Assembly: GCA_024637315.1 (NCBI GenBank)
Contig: JAGXFH010000035.1
Coordinates: 1 to 53,246 of the forward strand
Source of the DNA: Brevirhabdus sp.
Lineage (GTDB): Bacteria > Pseudomonadota > Alphaproteobacteria > Rhodobacterales > Rhodobacteraceae
Direction of reading: 5' to 3'
DNA length: 53,246 nucleotides
Shown: positions 26,345 through 35,619 of the stretch, piece after piece
Position numbering within the stretch: position 1 is the stretch's first letter
How the letters are laid out: each line of letters opens with the position of its first letter
Notes under the pieces: model-generated
Database searches by the model: none
Told to the model about the DNA's origin: nothing
The model's input: the letters and a program-made list of their open reading frames with translations, nothing else
Program-made: the position numbers and the translations under genes

Positions 26345-27147
26345 CTTATCACCTGTGGGCGTATGCGAAGTTTGCGCCGGGCCTCTTGCGGCAGATGTTG
26401 GTTGAGGCGTTTGTTGACAGCACCAAATATCGCGATGATGCCCAGAGTTACAAGGATGAAGTAGAAAGCGACAATGGGATAGGGAACGAAGGGGTTGAAG
26501 GTCTTGTCGGCGAAGTAGCTGGCGTAATAAAGCGCGTCGCCCTTTTGCTGCCAGGCCGGAAAACCCGAGAAGTAGACCAGCGTCGTCGCATGGAACAGAA
26601 AGATCGCTTCGTTCGTGTAGGCGGGCCAGGCCAGGCGCAGCATGGTCGGCCAGATGATCCTGCGGAACCGGGTCCAGCCGGACAGGCCATAGGCATCTGC
26701 CGCCTCGATATCGCCCTTGGGGATCGATCGCAGCGCACCGTAGAAAATCTCGCCGGTATAGGCTGCGGTGTTCAGGAACAATACGATCAGCGCGCCAAGC
26801 CAGGCCGAGGTGAACGGATTGAAAAACGAACTGGCACCCTTGAGGCTGAGGAACAGGAAATAGGCAAAGAAGAACTGGATGAAAAGCGGCGAGCCGCGGA
26901 AGATGAAGATGAACCATTCCGCCGGTTTGCGCAGCCAGCGATTGTGGGATTGCTTGGCGACGGCCAGCACCGTTGCCAGCAGGAACCCGGCAGCCAGCGC
27001 CAGCGCCCCGAAGTAGACGTTCCAGATTATCCCGGACCCGATCAGCGTGAACTGTTCACACAAGGTGAAGCCTTCGCGCGGCAACAACCGCTCGCCGAAT
27101 CCGAGCGAGCGCAGCCCGTAATCCTGAATCGTTTGCACGCAGCTCAT
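26341..27147 (-). CDS. Polar amino acid ABC transporter permease (HisM-type)
   Basis: A 268-residue inner-membrane permease with about five helices and the EAA loop AYTGEIFYGALRSIPKGDIEAADAYG near 128-155, which contacts the ATPase. The stretch FIFRGSPLFIQFFF is the usual His/Glu/Gln/Arg/opine family signature. It pairs with the next permease to form the heterodimeric channel. Both ends overlap neighbours by four bases, giving translational coupling from one permease to the other and on to the ligase. Confidence 0.9.
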   Translation of the reverse strand: MSCVQTIQDYGLRSLGFGERLLPREGFTLCEQFTLIGSGIIWNVYFGALALAAGFLLATVLAVAKQSHNRWLRKPAEWFIFIFRGSPLFIQFFFAYFLFLSLKGASSFFNPFTSAWLGALIVLFLNTAAYTGEIFYGALRSIPKGDIEAADAYGLSGWTRFRRIIWPTMLRLAWPAYTNEAIFLFHATTLVYFSGFPAWQQKGDALYYASYFADKTFNPFVPYPIVAFYFILVTLGIIAIFGAVNKRLNQHLPQEARRKLRIRPQVIR

Positions 27148-28031
27148 CTCGGCACCGCTTTGCGTTGCGCCTCGCCGCCCGCCGTGGCCTGCCCAAGCGT
27201 CAGGCGCTGCATCAGGCTTTCCAGCACCACCTCTGACACCCGGGTGAAGCCGAGGTAGAAGATCAGCAGGAACAGGAAGTACCACATGCGCCAGTCGCCA
27301 TGCGGAAAGCTGGTGAAACCAGGGGTCTTGGTGCCGCCGAGCTCGCGCGCCCAATAGACGATGTCCTCGATCCCCAAGAGAAACAGCAGCGGCGTGGCCT
27401 TGATCAGAACCATCCAGAGGTTTGAAAGGCCCGGCAGGGCATAGACCCACATCTGCGGCACCAGAACCCGCCAGAACGTCTGCCGGTGCGACATGCCGTA
27501 GGCCTCGGCGGTCTCAAGCTGCGCGCGGGGTACCGCGCGCATGCCGCCGAACAGCACATTGGCCGCGAACGCCCCGAACACGATGGCAAAGGTAATGACC
27601 GCCAGCCCGAAACCGTAGGTTTGATGCATCCATTGCGGTGATGTTCCCAAGGGCAGTTTGGCCGCCTGACAGACGATGAAATCGTTGCCCTGCCAGATCG
27701 GCTGGTCCCAGCCGGGGCACAACACCTGATGCCGCATCCACTCGAACGCCTGATCAAGCGCGATCACGAAGAAGAGGAAAAACACGATATCCGGAACGCC
27801 GCGGACGAGAGAGATGTAGGCCTTGCCAAACCAGCGCAGGGGCAGGAAATGCGACCGTGCTGCCATCGCCCCCAGAAATCCGAAGCCGAGGGCGACAGGC
27901 GCGGTAACGGCCAGAAGCAGCAGGACTTTGAAGAACGCAACATAAAATGACATATGAACGCCGGTCGTGAGATAGCACGAAAACCAGCGGACCGTGTCCA
28001 GCGCGTCGGGATCTGAGCAGAATGAAAACAT
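27144..28031 (-). CDS. Polar amino acid ABC transporter permease (HisQ-type)
   Basis: A 295-residue permease, partner of the HisM-type subunit. It has a short extension and long periplasmic loop (around residues 95-140, with cysteines at LCPGW and IVCQA that may form a disulphide), the ISLVRGVPDIVFFLFF helix and the EAA loop GMRAVPRAQLETAEAYGMS. It is 48 bases downstream of the binding-protein gene. Together with the other subunits it forms a HisJQMP-type importer. Confidence 0.88.
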   Translation of the reverse strand: MFSFCSDPDALDTVRWFSCYLTTGVHMSFYVAFFKVLLLLAVTAPVALGFGFLGAMAARSHFLPLRWFGKAYISLVRGVPDIVFFLFFVIALDQAFEWMRHQVLCPGWDQPIWQGNDFIVCQAAKLPLGTSPQWMHQTYGFGLAVITFAIVFGAFAANVLFGGMRAVPRAQLETAEAYGMSHRQTFWRVLVPQMWVYALPGLSNLWMVLIKATPLLFLLGIEDIVYWARELGGTKTPGFTSFPHGDWRMWYFLFLLIFYLGFTRVSEVVLESLMQRLTLGQATAGGEAQRKAVPR

Positions 28032-28079
28032 CGGGCTAGGATCGGGACCCGCGACAGGCGGGCCCCGATCCTTCGCTTA

Positions 28080-28805
28080 TCAGTAGGTGGTCGTGCCTTC
28101 GCCGAACCACTTGATCAGCAGTTCGTTCAACGTGCCATCTTCCTTCATCGAGGTGATAGCTGCATCGAACGTGTCGCGCAGCTCGGTGTCGCTTTCGCGC
28201 AGGCCCATGCCAACACCGCCACCCAGCGGCACCGGATCGCCGACGAACATCAGCTCTCCGCCACTCGCCTCGACCAGCGGCAGCAGGTAGTCATAATCCG
28301 CAAAGACCGCGTCAGCCTCGCCATTGCGCACGGCGGCCACCGTTTCTTCGGGCGTTGCGAATTCCACCAGGGTCGCGCCGCTTTCGGCAACGTGTCCGGC
28401 CTGAATCGTCGCCGTCTGCGCGGCAATGATGGCTGAACCCACGTCGACTGAATCCGACGCCGCCACATAGGCCGAATCGGTCGGCGGATAGTAGTCTTGG
28501 GTGAAATCAATCACCTTGTCGCGCTCGTCGGTGATCGACATTCCGGCGATGATCGTGTCGTAGTTGCCGGATACCAGGTTCGGGATGATCGAATCCCAGT
28601 CGTTCTTCACCCATTCGCAGGTCAGACTGGCACGGGCGCAAAGTTCATCGCCCACGTCCCGCTCGAAGCCGTCGATCTCACCTGCATCGTTGATGAAGTT
28701 GTACGGAGGATAGGCGCCCTCGGTCCCCATGCGCACCGTGTCCTGGGCCAATGCGAACCCGGCCGAAAAGGCCAAAGCGGCGGTTGTAAGGATCAGTTTT
28801 TTCAT
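28080..28805 (-). CDS. Periplasmic binding protein for polar or basic amino acids
   Basis: A 241-residue type II binding protein with a signal peptide cleaved after residue 20 (FALA). The mature part follows the HisJ/LAO pattern: GTEGAYPPYNFI, GFERDVGDELC with C56 and C63 placed as the LAO-protein disulphide, W70 in KNDWDSIIPNL, and the SITDER motif whose arginine binds the substrate carboxylate. The ligand is therefore an alpha-amino acid or opine-like molecule, probably with a basic or polar side chain. It sits second in the operon after the ATPase. Confidence 0.9.
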   Translation of the reverse strand: MKKLILTTAALAFSAGFALAQDTVRMGTEGAYPPYNFINDAGEIDGFERDVGDELCARASLTCEWVKNDWDSIIPNLVSGNYDTIIAGMSITDERDKVIDFTQDYYPPTDSAYVAASDSVDVGSAIIAAQTATIQAGHVAESGATLVEFATPEETVAAVRNGEADAVFADYDYLLPLVEASGGELMFVGDPVPLGGGVGMGLRESDTELRDTFDAAITSMKEDGTLNELLIKWFGEGTTTY

Positions 28806-28834
28806 CGTTTTACTCCCATGGATAGCGCGATTGA

Positions 28835-29632
28835 TCATGCCGCAACGGTCGCGCTCAGAAACTGTTGCAGGCGCTCTGTTTTCGGGCTGCCGAAGAGCTT
28901 GGCCGGCGGCCCCTGCTCCTCGATCTTGCCCTGATGAAGAAAGATGACATGGTCGGAACAATCCGCCGCCAGCCGCATGTCATGGGTAACAAGGATCATC
29001 GTCCGGCCCTCATCGGCGAGCGCCTTGATGACCCTGACGACTTCCTGTTCCAACTCGGGGTCCAGCGCGGATGTCGGCTCGTCGAACAAGAGCGCCTTGG
29101 GTTCCATGCAAAGCGCGCGCGCGATCGCAGCCCTCTGTTGCTGGCCGCCAGACAGCATGGCGGGGAAGGCATCGGTCTTGTCGCCGATCCCGACCTTGTC
29201 GAGATAGGCGCGCGCCGACTTCTCGACCTCGGCGCGATCGCGCTTGAGGACCGTGACCGGCGCTTCCATCACGTTCTGCAGGATCGTCATGTGGGCCCAC
29301 AGGTTGAATTGCTGGAACACCATCGCAAGATTGGTGCGGATGCGCGTGACCTGCGCCCGGTCGGCGGGATGCCGGCTCATGCCGGTGCCGCGCCATTTGA
29401 TCGGCTCGCCTTCGAACAGGATCTCGCCCTGCTGGCTGTCTTCCAGAAGGTTGGCGCAGCGCAACAGGGTCGACTTGCCCGATCCGGACGATCCGATCAG
29501 CGACACGACGTTGCCACGCGGCGCGATCAGGTCGACGCCTTTGAGAACCTCCAAAGCGCCATAGGCCTTGTGCAGGTCGCGAATTTCAATGACTGGCGGC
29601 GTTGTATCGGTCACGCAAGCAACATCCCTCAT
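28835..29632 (-). CDS. ABC transporter ATPase (HisP-type)
   Basis: A 265-residue nucleotide-binding subunit. Walker A G-S-S-G-S-G-K-S at 47-54, Q-loop in MVFQQFNLWAHMT, signature LSGGQQQR, Walker B ALLFDEPTSALD and H-loop in LVTHD are all intact. It energises uptake by the permeases encoded downstream. Start choice is uncertain: ATG at 29632 or an in-frame GTG at 29614 that would leave the usual short N-terminus and has GAGGG upstream. It is the first gene of the cluster, preceded by a 90-base gap that should hold the promoter. Confidence 0.92.
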   Translation of the reverse strand: MRDVACVTDTTPPVIEIRDLHKAYGALEVLKGVDLIAPRGNVVSLIGSSGSGKSTLLRCANLLEDSQQGEILFEGEPIKWRGTGMSRHPADRAQVTRIRTNLAMVFQQFNLWAHMTILQNVMEAPVTVLKRDRAEVEKSARAYLDKVGIGDKTDAFPAMLSGGQQQRAAIARALCMEPKALLFDEPTSALDPELEQEVVRVIKALADEGRTMILVTHDMRLAADCSDHVIFLHQGKIEEQGPPAKLFGSPKTERLQQFLSATVAA

Positions 29633-29722
29633 ATCCCCGGTACCGGAGTAGGGCGGAAAACCGGAACGATTGCAACGCTGTTTCGCAACGTAACGCGGCG
29701 GAAACCAGGACGGATCGAATGC

Positions 29723-30484
29723 TCAGTCGGGGGCGTGGCGCAATGGCGGCGGGTTTGCGACGGCCAGATAGGCTTCTTTCGGGATGTGGATCAGCCGCTC
29801 GATACCAAGCACGGTGCGATGCTTGGCGGGCAGTTCCGCGATGGCGGCGGCGATGGCGGCGGCCAATGGCGCAGGATCCCTGCCCAAGGCGGTGATCAAC
29901 GGCAGTCCGGGCGTCGGCTCGGTTCGGGCGACAACATGCAGCCGAGCGGCGATGTCGGGCCTGTAGCGTTCTATCAGACGCCAGGTGACAGCGTCGATCG
30001 AGGCCAGATCGGCGCGCCCTTCTGCGACGGCAGCGGCGCTGTCGCGATGTGCGCCGGTGCGATGCAGGTTGGTGAACGCAAAACCCGATCTGGCGGCATG
30101 GCTCTGCACCGCCGCCCAGCCCGATTGGCTGAGATCGTCGTTATAGGCCAGCCTGCCATCGCGGAAGGCCTCCAGCGGGCCGGTATCCTCGCGGCGGGCC
30201 ACCAGCTGGCTGTAGTAATATCCCGGCGGCGCGCCGGGCAGAGCGTGGTCCGGCGTTCCCACCAGCAGGACATGGTCCTTCAGCCGGGTGCGGTAGGGCA
30301 TGCCGCAGGTCTGGGCCAGCACCAGCGACGGATCCTGCCAGATCGCCCACAGATCGCCGTCACGCGTCAGACACCGGGGCGCCTCAAGGCCGCGATCCCG
30401 CAGCTGGCGGTGGATCAGTGCCCAGAACGCATCATTGGCCGTGGCCGTTTCCGGCCAGTCATACATGGCCAAAGAGGCGATCAT
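29723..30484 (-). CDS. PhnD-like phosphate/phosphonate-binding-fold protein without signal peptide
   Basis: A 253-residue protein of the PhnD/PBP2 family: LVLAQTCGMPYRTRL, YYYSQLVARRED, LAYNDDLSQSGWAA and LASIDAVTWRL are typical positions of such binding folds. No signal peptide or lipobox precedes the fold (it begins MIASLAMYDWPETATANDAF), so it should remain cytosolic, unlike true transport components. No phn permease or ATPase is next to it. Its start overlaps the stop of the TerB gene (ATGA). Function unknown; a cytosolic ligand sensor is one possibility. Confidence 0.8.
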   Translation of the reverse strand: MIASLAMYDWPETATANDAFWALIHRQLRDRGLEAPRCLTRDGDLWAIWQDPSLVLAQTCGMPYRTRLKDHVLLVGTPDHALPGAPPGYYYSQLVARREDTGPLEAFRDGRLAYNDDLSQSGWAAVQSHAARSGFAFTNLHRTGAHRDSAAAVAEGRADLASIDAVTWRLIERYRPDIAARLHVVARTEPTPGLPLITALGRDPAPLAAAIAAAIAELPAKHRTVLGIERLIHIPKEAYLAVANPPPLRHAPD

Positions 30485-30924
30485 TTCAGGGTGTTTTCAA
30501 TGCGCTGCCGGGCAAGGTTCGAATCGCGGTCGGTGACCCCCAGCAGATTCGCCACAAGCCGCAACTGGGCGTCCTCTTCGTGGTCGCGCCGGCCATCCGC
30601 AAGAACCACGCCCCAAAGCGCCTCGACCACGCTTTCGCGGTCTTCATAAGGCACCGCCTCTTTGATCGCGCGGGTAAACCGGACGGTATCGGGCGCTTCC
30701 GCCTCCAGTGTTTCGGCGTCGCGACGCAAAACAGTGACCTCGACCGGCGACAGCGCATAGCGTTTTGCCAGAATCCGGTCGATGCGCTCGGCCTCTTCGG
30801 GGGCGTAGTGGCCGTCCGACCGCGCGACGCGGACCAGAAGCGCAGCAAGGGCCAGCCGCGAATCGGTACTGGTCAGCGGGGCGGGGTCGGGCTGGATCAG
30901 CCGTTTCAGAAAATCACCGAACAT
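30481..30924 (-). CDS. TerB-family tellurite resistance-like protein
   Basis: A 147-residue soluble helical protein of the TerB family. Two acidic repeats characteristic of the fold are visible, SDGHYAPEEAERIDRIL and ADGRRDHEEDAQLRLV, which carry potential metal ligands. No other ter gene is near, and in many bacteria such stand-alone TerB proteins have no proven role in tellurite resistance. The start at 30924 (MFGDFLKRL) fits homologues better than an in-frame ATG 21 bases upstream. It overlaps the PhnD-like gene. Confidence 0.82.
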   Translation of the reverse strand: MFGDFLKRLIQPDPAPLTSTDSRLALAALLVRVARSDGHYAPEEAERIDRILAKRYALSPVEVTVLRRDAETLEAEAPDTVRFTRAIKEAVPYEDRESVVEALWGVVLADGRRDHEEDAQLRLVANLLGVTDRDSNLARQRIENTLK

Positions 30925-30996
30925 GGCTTCGATATAGGCCAGCACGCCGGCCGCGCCAAGGGCCAGTCGCGCGGTCCTGATCGGGTTTGCGGCAGG

Positions 30997-32640
30997 TCAG
31001 ACCAGCCGCGACATCTCTTTGGCCGCCCTGACGAAATCCCTGAACAACGGCGCAGGTGCGAACGGCTTTGATTTCAGCTCGGGATGGAATTGCACACCGA
31101 TGAACCAGGGGTGGTCCTTCCATTCGACAATCTCCGGAAGCCGACCATCGGGCGACATGCCGGAAAAGATCAGCCCGCACTTTTCCAACTTCTCGCGATA
31201 CCTGTTGTCGACCTCGTAGCGGTGGCGGTGGCGTTCCTCGATATCCGTCGTGCCATAGATTTCCGCTACTTTCGATCCCTTGGTCAAGGTCGCGGAATAG
31301 GCCCCCAGACGCATCGTTCCACCCTTGTCATCACCAACCTTGCGGGCCACGGTGTGATTGCCCTGCACCCATTCCTTGAGATGGTAAACCACGGGTGTAA
31401 AACGCTTTTTACCGGCCTCGTGGTCGAACTCCTCGGATCCTGCATCCGGCAGTCCGGCAAGGTTCCGTGCAGCCTCGATCACCGCCATCTGCATGCCCAG
31501 GCAGATCCCCAGATACGGCACATTGCGTTCGCGGGCGAATTGCGCGGCCTTGATCTTGCCTTCCGTCCCGCGTTCGCCAAATCCGCCGGGCACCAGGATC
31601 GCGTGAAAGCCCTGCAGGTAGACCGCCGGATCCTCTCGATCGAAAATTTCGCTGTCGATCCATTCGGATTTGACACGAACCCGGTTCGCCATGCCGCCAT
31701 GGGTCAGCGCCTCGGCGATGGACTTGTAGGCGTCCTCCAACTGGGTGTACTTGCCGACGATGGCGATTTTGACCTCGCCTTCCGGGTTGTGGATGCGATC
31801 CGAGACATCCTCCCAGACGTCCAGCTTGGGGCGCGGCGCGGGGGTGATCCCGAACGCGTCCAGCACCGCCTGGTCCAGCCCTTCGTTGTGATAGGCCAAG
31901 GGCGCATCGTAAATCGACTTCAGATCATAGGCCGCGATCACCGATTGCGGCCGGACATTGCAGAAAAGCGCCAGTTTCTCGCGCTCTTTTTCGGGGATCG
32001 GGTGTTCCGAGCGGCAGACGAGGATATCTGGCGCGATGCCGATCGACTGCAGTTCCTTCACCGAATGCTGGGTTGGCTTGGTCTTCAGTTCGCCAGAAGC
32101 CGCCAGATAGGGCAGCAGCGTCAGATGCATGAACACACATTGTCCGCGCGGTTGTTCATGGGCGAACTGGCGGATCGCCTCGAAGAAGGGCAGGCCCTCG
32201 ATATCGCCGACAGTGCCGCCGATCTCGCACAGCATGAAATCCACCTCATCCTCGCCGATATGGATGAAGTCCTTGATTTCATTGGTAACATGCGGAATCA
32301 CTTGGATCGTTTTGCCCAGGTAGTCGCCGCGCCGCTCTTTCTCCAGCACGTTGGAATAGATCCGGCCCGAGGAAATCGAGTCGGTCTTGCGCGCCGCCAC
32401 CCCGGTGAAACGCTCGTAATGGCCAAGATCCAGATCGGTCTCGGCGCCGTCGTCGGTGACGAACACCTCGCCATGCTCGAACGGGCTCATCGTGCCGGGG
32501 TCGACGTTGAGATAGGGGTCGAGCTTGCGCAGCCGCACCGAAAACCCGCGCGCCTGCAACAGCGCGCCCAAAGCCGCCGAGGCCAGACCCTTGCCAAGCG
32601 AGGAAACGACACCACCGGTGATGAAAACGTATCGCGCCAT
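30997..32640 (-). CDS. pyrG: CTP synthase
   Basis: A 547-residue CTP synthase converting UTP, ATP and glutamine to CTP. The N-terminal synthase domain starts with [20 protein letters not shown] (P-loop); the C-terminal class I amidotransferase has nucleophile C380 in LGICLGMQ and the His-Glu pair in VQFHPE. All catalytic motifs are present and length is normal (E. coli 545). It lies 167 bases downstream of secG, an order common in alphaproteobacteria. Confidence 0.97.
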   Translation of the reverse strand: MARYVFITGGVVSSLGKGLASAALGALLQARGFSVRLRKLDPYLNVDPGTMSPFEHGEVFVTDDGAETDLDLGHYERFTGVAARKTDSISSGRIYSNVLEKERRGDYLGKTIQVIPHVTNEIKDFIHIGEDEVDFMLCEIGGTVGDIEGLPFFEAIRQFAHEQPRGQCVFMHLTLLPYLAASGELKTKPTQHSVKELQSIGIAPDILVCRSEHPIPEKEREKLALFCNVRPQSVIAAYDLKSIYDAPLAYHNEGLDQAVLDAFGITPAPRPKLDVWEDVSDRIHNPEGEVKIAIVGKYTQLEDAYKSIAEALTHGGMANRVRVKSEWIDSEIFDREDPAVYLQGFHAILVPGGFGERGTEGKIKAAQFARERNVPYLGICLGMQMAVIEAARNLAGLPDAGSEEFDHEAGKKRFTPVVYHLKEWVQGNHTVARKVGDDKGGTMRLGAYSATLTKGSKVAEIYGTTDIEERHRHRYEVDNRYREKLEKCGLIFSGMSPDGRLPEIVEWKDHPWFIGVQFHPELKSKPFAPAPLFRDFVRAAKEMSRLV

Positions 32641-32807
32641 ATGGTGGAAACCCCCGTGAATTCAGCCAGAAAAACTACGAAATGAGCCTTGGAAATTCCG
32701 TAGCATCACGGGATTTAAGAGATAACAGATTCGGGAAGCAGGCGCAACCAGACCGCAAGATGCTGTTGGGCTGACCCTTCGTAAAACAACAAGTTGTGGT
32801 TTTGCGG

Positions 32808-33176
32808 TCAGTCCGCGCGCGGTGCGCCTGCTGGCTCGCCCGCAACCGGGGGAGGCAGCAGGTCGTCACCCAACCCGGAATCAGGGGTGGCGTCTGGTGC
32901 TGATTGTTCGGTGCCCAAGCGGTCGACCACAGAACTGTTGGCCGACTTCTGTGCCGCGATCACTGTCAAGCCGATCGAAGTGCCGATAAAGCAGATCGCG
33001 AATATCCATGTCAGCTTGCCCAATGCGGTCGCTGCCCCGCGAGACGACATCACGCCGCCGCCACCGCCGCCGCCGCCACCCATGCCAAGACCGCCGCCCT
33101 CCGAGCGCTGCAACAGCACGACCCCGATCAGGCAAAGCGCGAGGATCAGGTGGATGACAAGAACGACGTTTTCCAT
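32808..33176 (-). CDS. secG: Preprotein translocase subunit SecG
   Basis: A 122-residue SecG, the small helper subunit of the SecYEG channel. Two transmembrane helices lie at about 3-22 and 53-73, joined by the conserved LQRSEGGGLGMGG loop. Between them is an uninterrupted run of nine glycines encoded by repeats of GGC/GGT, more than usual. The C-terminal 45 residues are acidic and proline-rich, a normal alphaproteobacterial extension. Next in line is pyrG. Confidence 0.93.
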   Translation of the reverse strand: MENVVLVIHLILALCLIGVVLLQRSEGGGLGMGGGGGGGGGVMSSRGAATALGKLTWIFAICFIGTSIGLTVIAAQKSANSSVVDRLGTEQSAPDATPDSGLGDDLLPPPVAGEPAGAPRAD

Positions 33177-33508
33177 GTTCGGCCTTCTATCGGGATCGGG
33201 GGGTATCTAGAGCCTGCAAAGCGCGTTCGCAACCCCGAAGGCGTGTCTTCGGTTCGGCTCGTGGTCTGTTGTGTCGGGCCGAGCCCTGCCTTCGCCTGGC
33301 CCGGTCCGCTGTTCTTGGCGCGGAGGGAAGGGATATTGCGGCACCGGACCGTGTAGCGGCGTCCGCTGTCGAACAAGTGCAGCTGGTTGCAATTGCAATT
33401 GCAAAGAACGTCCGAGAATGATCGTTCGCCAAAAGGCCCGGTGCGAACAGTTTGCAGGCTCGCCGATCTTGCAGTGAACCGCCAGCAGTGAGCGAAGTCA
33501 TCGCCGGT
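33177..33508. other. Non-coding gap between DUF6524 gene and secG, with TTGCAA triplet
   Basis: No convincing gene or tRNA on either strand. The one striking element is TTGCAATTGCAATTGCAA at 33387-33404, three tandem copies of the palindrome TTGCAA, about 210 bases upstream of the secG start. It is AT-rich in a GC-rich setting and is a candidate operator. The rest resembles average host sequence. Confidence 0.5.
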
Positions 33509-33904
33509 TCACTCATCCACGTCGTCAATGTCGTACTGGCCGGAAAGCGCCCTGCGCACGAAGCTCCAGGACAGGCCGAGTCCGAGAATCAGCGACAACG
33601 CGAGAATGGCCATCCACACATTCAGATCAGAGTTGTCGAGCGACAGGAGCCCGCGGTCGTAAAGGACCCAGACAAGGGCCGCGAACACCGCAAAGACCAG
33701 CGCCATGCCGAACAGCCCGATCGAGCGGATCGTCGCGCGCAGGTAGATCACATATCCGACGAACAGGATCAGGCCAAGCAGGACGGTGACAGGCAACTCG
33801 TCGCTGAAATGGCTTCCTGCCCAACGGACGTAGTTCCATTCCGTGGGGTTGAATGTCGCCGCGATCAGCGCGAAGGCGAACATCCAGCGCAGCAGAAATC
33901 CCAT
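33509..33904 (-). CDS. DUF6524 family membrane protein
   Basis: A 131-residue membrane protein with four predicted helices (about 4-18, 38-54, 63-83 and 94-114) and an acidic tail (YDIDDVDE). The opening WMFAFALIAATFNPTEWNYVRW with the NPT motif is characteristic of DUF6524 proteins of Rhodobacterales and relatives. Function unknown. The ATG at 33904 has an excellent GGAGGG. It is divergent from purA; much larger antisense frames through purA on this strand are artefacts. Confidence 0.82.
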   Translation of the reverse strand: MGFLLRWMFAFALIAATFNPTEWNYVRWAGSHFSDELPVTVLLGLILFVGYVIYLRATIRSIGLFGMALVFAVFAALVWVLYDRGLLSLDNSDLNVWMAILALSLILGLGLSWSFVRRALSGQYDIDDVDE

Positions 33905-34039
33905 CTGTCCCTCCGGTTGCTTGTCCGAATGGATGGCCCAAAGCAGGACCGGCTGTCCAGCCCTGCGGCGAAATAGTGGTTTCGCTGCCCGGCGTGCGGG
34001 GCTATATCGGCCCGGGCTTTCAGAAAGCAAGGAACTGAC

Positions 34040-35332
34040 ATGGCCAACGTAGTCGTCGTAGGCGCCCAGTGGGGTGACGAGGGAAAAGGCAAGATCGTGG
34101 ACTGGCTGTCGGAACGTGCCGACATCATCGCGCGGTTTCAGGGCGGTCACAATGCCGGTCATACGCTGGTGATCGACGGCAAGGTCTTCAAGCTGTCGCT
34201 GCTGCCCTCGGGCATCGTGCGCGGCGGCAAGCTGTCGGTGATCGGCAATGGCGTGGTGCTGGATCCCTGGCATCTGGTCGAGGAGATCGCCAAGCTGCGG
34301 GGACAGGGCGTCGAGATCAGCCCGGACAATCTGATGATCGCCGAGAACACCCCGCTGATCCTGCCGATCCACGGCGAGCTGGACCGCGCCCGCGAGGCGC
34401 AGGCGAGCGTGGCCAAGATCGGCACGACCGGTCGCGGCATCGGCCCGGCCTACGAGGACAAGGTCGGTCGCCGGTCGGTCCGCGTCGCTGATCTGGCCGA
34501 CGCGGCGACGCTGGAGCTTCGGGTGGACCGGGCGCTGGTGCACCACGATGCGCTGCGGCGCGGTCTGGGGATGGAACCGGTGGATCGGGACGGGCTGATC
34601 AAGGCGCTCCGCGAGATCGCGCCGGAAGTGCTGCAATTCGCGGCCCCCGTCTGGAAAGTGCTGAACGACCAGCGCAAGGCGGGCAAGCGGATCCTGTTTG
34701 AAGGCGCGCAGGGGGCGCTGCTGGACATCGATTTCGGGACCTATCCTTTCGTGACCTCCTCGAACGTGATCGCAGGGCAGGCCGCGACCGGTGTCGGGCT
34801 TGGCCCCGGGGCGATCGACTTCGTGCTCGGTATCGTCAAGGCCTACACGACCCGGGTCGGCGAGGGGCCGTTCCCGGCGGAGCTGAACGACGAGATCGGC
34901 CAGCGACTGGGCGAGCGGGGCCACGAATTCGGCACCGTGACGGGCCGCAAGCGGCGCTGTGGCTGGTTCGATGCGGCGCTGGTCCGCCAGACCTGCGCAA
35001 CCTCCGGCGTAAACGGCATCGCGCTCACCAAGCTCGATGTGTTGGACGGGTTCGACGAGTTGAAGATCTGCGTCGGCTACGATCTGGACGGCAAGCGCAT
35101 CGACTACCTGCCGACCGCTGCCGATCATCAGGCACGCTGCAAGCCGATCTACGAAAGCCTGCCGGGTTGGTCCGAAAGCACCGAAGGTGCGCGCAGCTGG
35201 GCCGATCTGCCAGCGAACGCGATCAAATACGTGCGCCGGGTCGAGGAACTTATCGAATGTTCCGTGGCGCTGCTTTCCACTTCGCCGGAGCGGGAGGACA
35301 CCATCCTGGTGACCGACCCGTTCGCCGACTGA
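34040..35332 (+). CDS. purA: Adenylosuccinate synthetase
   Basis: A 430-residue enzyme that makes adenylosuccinate from IMP, GTP and aspartate, the first committed step to AMP. The GTP loop G-D-E-G-K-G-K is at residues 12-18, followed by GGHNAGHT with the catalytic histidine, [15 protein letters not shown], and the base-recognition TKLDVLDG near 332. Length and motifs are normal. The stop overlaps the ATG of the DUF2842 gene by one base (TGATG). Confidence 0.97.
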   Translation: MANVVVVGAQWGDEGKGKIVDWLSERADIIARFQGGHNAGHTLVIDGKVFKLSLLPSGIVRGGKLSVIGNGVVLDPWHLVEEIAKLRGQGVEISPDNLMIAENTPLILPIHGELDRAREAQASVAKIGTTGRGIGPAYEDKVGRRSVRVADLADAATLELRVDRALVHHDALRRGLGMEPVDRDGLIKALREIAPEVLQFAAPVWKVLNDQRKAGKRILFEGAQGALLDIDFGTYPFVTSSNVIAGQAATGVGLGPGAIDFVLGIVKAYTTRVGEGPFPAELNDEIGQRLGERGHEFGTVTGRKRRCGWFDAALVRQTCATSGVNGIALTKLDVLDGFDELKICVGYDLDGKRIDYLPTAADHQARCKPIYESLPGWSESTEGARSWADLPANAIKYVRRVEELIECSVALLSTSPEREDTILVTDPFAD

Positions 35333-35571
35333 TGGCGCTGTCCTACAAAGCTCGTCGGCGGTGGTCGCTGGTAGTCCTGCTGGTGGGCCTGCCGGGATAT
35401 ATTTTCGTCGCGACGAAACTCGCCACCTGGATCAATCCGCAGAACATCCTCGTCGAGCTTCTGGTCTACGTCGTCTTGGGCGTGGTCTGGGTGCTGCCGT
35501 TCAAATCGCTGTTCAAGGGCATTGGTCAGGCCGATCCGGACGCCGATCCGAATGACGAAAAAGCGGAATAG
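35332..35571 (+). CDS. DUF2842 domain protein
   Basis: A 79-residue membrane protein with two helices (about 10-28 and 38-56), basic start (YKARRRW) and acidic tail (ADPDADPNDEKAE). The pattern matches DUF2842, a family common in Rhodobacterales next to purA. Function unknown. It starts inside the purA stop codon, so translation is coupled. Confidence 0.82.
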   Translation: MALSYKARRRWSLVVLLVGLPGYIFVATKLATWINPQNILVELLVYVVLGVVWVLPFKSLFKGIGQADPDADPNDEKAE

Positions 35572-35619
35572 GCTTTCGCCCACCCCGCTTCATTCTCATG
35601 AGCCATGACGTGTTCCGTC

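Noticed and set aside
29723-30484. Phosphonate uptake system
   Set aside because: The PhnD-like protein has no signal peptide and no PhnC or PhnE partner in the window.
30481-30924. Tellurite resistance operon
   Set aside because: Only a single TerB-like gene is present, without terC, terD or terE, so resistance cannot be claimed.
33177-33508. Possible tRNA near secG, by analogy with the secG-tRNA-Leu order in other bacteria
   Set aside because: No T-arm consensus or cloverleaf could be drawn on either strand.
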